5,735 nt of DNA from an uncultured Clostridium sp. (GTDB taxonomy: Bacteria; Bacillota; Clostridia; Clostridiales; Clostridiaceae): NCBI RefSeq assembly GCF_934754915.1, contig NZ_CAKVKB010000177.1:1-5735 (forward strand). Reading direction: 5' to 3'. The position numbers and the translations under genes are program-made. This document shows positions 5,653-5,735 of this stretch, piece by piece (the first letter of the stretch is position 1; each line of letters begins with the position of its first letter). The notes below the pieces were generated by a model. That model searched no databases and had not been told where the DNA came from. It worked only from the letters and a program-made list of their open reading frames with translations.

Positions 5653-5662
5653 CATAAAATTG

Positions 5663-5690
5663 ATTATATATAATAATTGTATTATGTATA
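5663..5690 (-). promoter_or_regulatory. Candidate promoter of the DUF6414-like gene
   Basis: On the minus strand an exact TATAAT (5668-5663) is preceded at 16 bp by TATACA (5690-5685), which matches four of six -35 bases. A start near 5656 would give a leader of about 16 nt that just includes the ribosome-binding site. AT-rich composition makes this only suggestive. Confidence 0.4.
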
Positions 5691-5701
5691 AAAAAAATTT
5701 C

Positions 5702-5713
5702 ATTCATATGAAT
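5702..5713. promoter_or_regulatory. 12-bp palindrome upstream of the promoter
   Basis: ATTCATATGAAT is a perfect palindrome about 46-57 bp upstream of the predicted transcript start, a usual place for an activator site. No known consensus was recognised, and the window ends shortly after, so further sites cannot be assessed. Confidence 0.25.
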
Positions 5714-5735
5714 ATTCTTATTAATATATATATTC

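Noticed and set aside
5641..5703. N-terminal extension resembling a signal peptide on the DUF6414-like protein
   Set aside because: The extension is coded by the promoter-like and ribosome-binding-site region, and a near-ideal ribosome-binding site points to the internal ATG at 5640. The hydrophobic look comes from AT-rich codons.
1..5735. CRISPR array, tRNA, rRNA, insertion sequence or prophage genes
   Set aside because: No regularly spaced repeats, cloverleaf folds, transposase or phage motifs, or terminal inverted repeats flanking a gene were seen.

Overview
The window is strongly AT-rich. Its ribosome-binding sites are strong and purine-rich (AAAGGAG, GAGGTGAG, GGGGGAG), and its codons end mostly in A or T. 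Together with the protein sequences this points to a low-GC Firmicute, most likely a Clostridium or close relative. All five protein genes I can support lie on the minus strand, so transcription runs from high to low coordinates. The species is an inference and cannot be fixed from this window.

The centre (4229 down to about 1252) is a compact threonine operon. A promoter-like region at 4181-4209 contains an operator-like inverted repeat. It is followed by thrC (threonine synthase), thrB (homoserine kinase) and a small PheB/UPF0735-type protein that joins a helix-turn-helix-like segment to an ACT domain. The spacing is tight: 15 nt between thrC and thrB, then a 1-nt TAATG overlap between thrB and the ACT gene. 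A perfect 10-bp-stem intrinsic terminator closes the operon and contains the last stop codon. ThrB phosphorylates homoserine and ThrC converts O-phosphohomoserine to threonine. The ACT protein has a fold typical of amino-acid sensing and may be regulatory, but its ligand is unknown. Homoserine dehydrogenase and aspartokinase genes are absent here.

Two less-known genes flank the operon, each apparently with its own promoter. Right (4702-5640) is a 312-aa, cysteine-rich protein that I tentatively place in the DUF6414 family. Left (136-1089) is a 317-aa protein whose layout resembles DUF3800 (RNase H-like fold) but lacks two expected acidic residues and ends in a long coiled coil. A perfect 14-bp palindrome that fits the CcpA cre / LacI-family operator consensus lies just upstream of its ribosome-binding site.

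The 614-base gap at 4088-4701 holds the thrC promoter and leader, an AT-rich terminator for the right-hand gene, a bulged hairpin and short direct repeats. I see no gene and no T-box there. The first 50 bases are much richer in G+C than the rest and carry a perfect DnaA-box 9-mer, so the window may begin at the edge of a different element. I find no CRISPR array, tRNA, rRNA or complete mobile element. No complete new multi-gene system is evident. The best leads are the active-site-degenerate DUF3800-like protein with its operator, and the cysteine-rich DUF6414-like protein.
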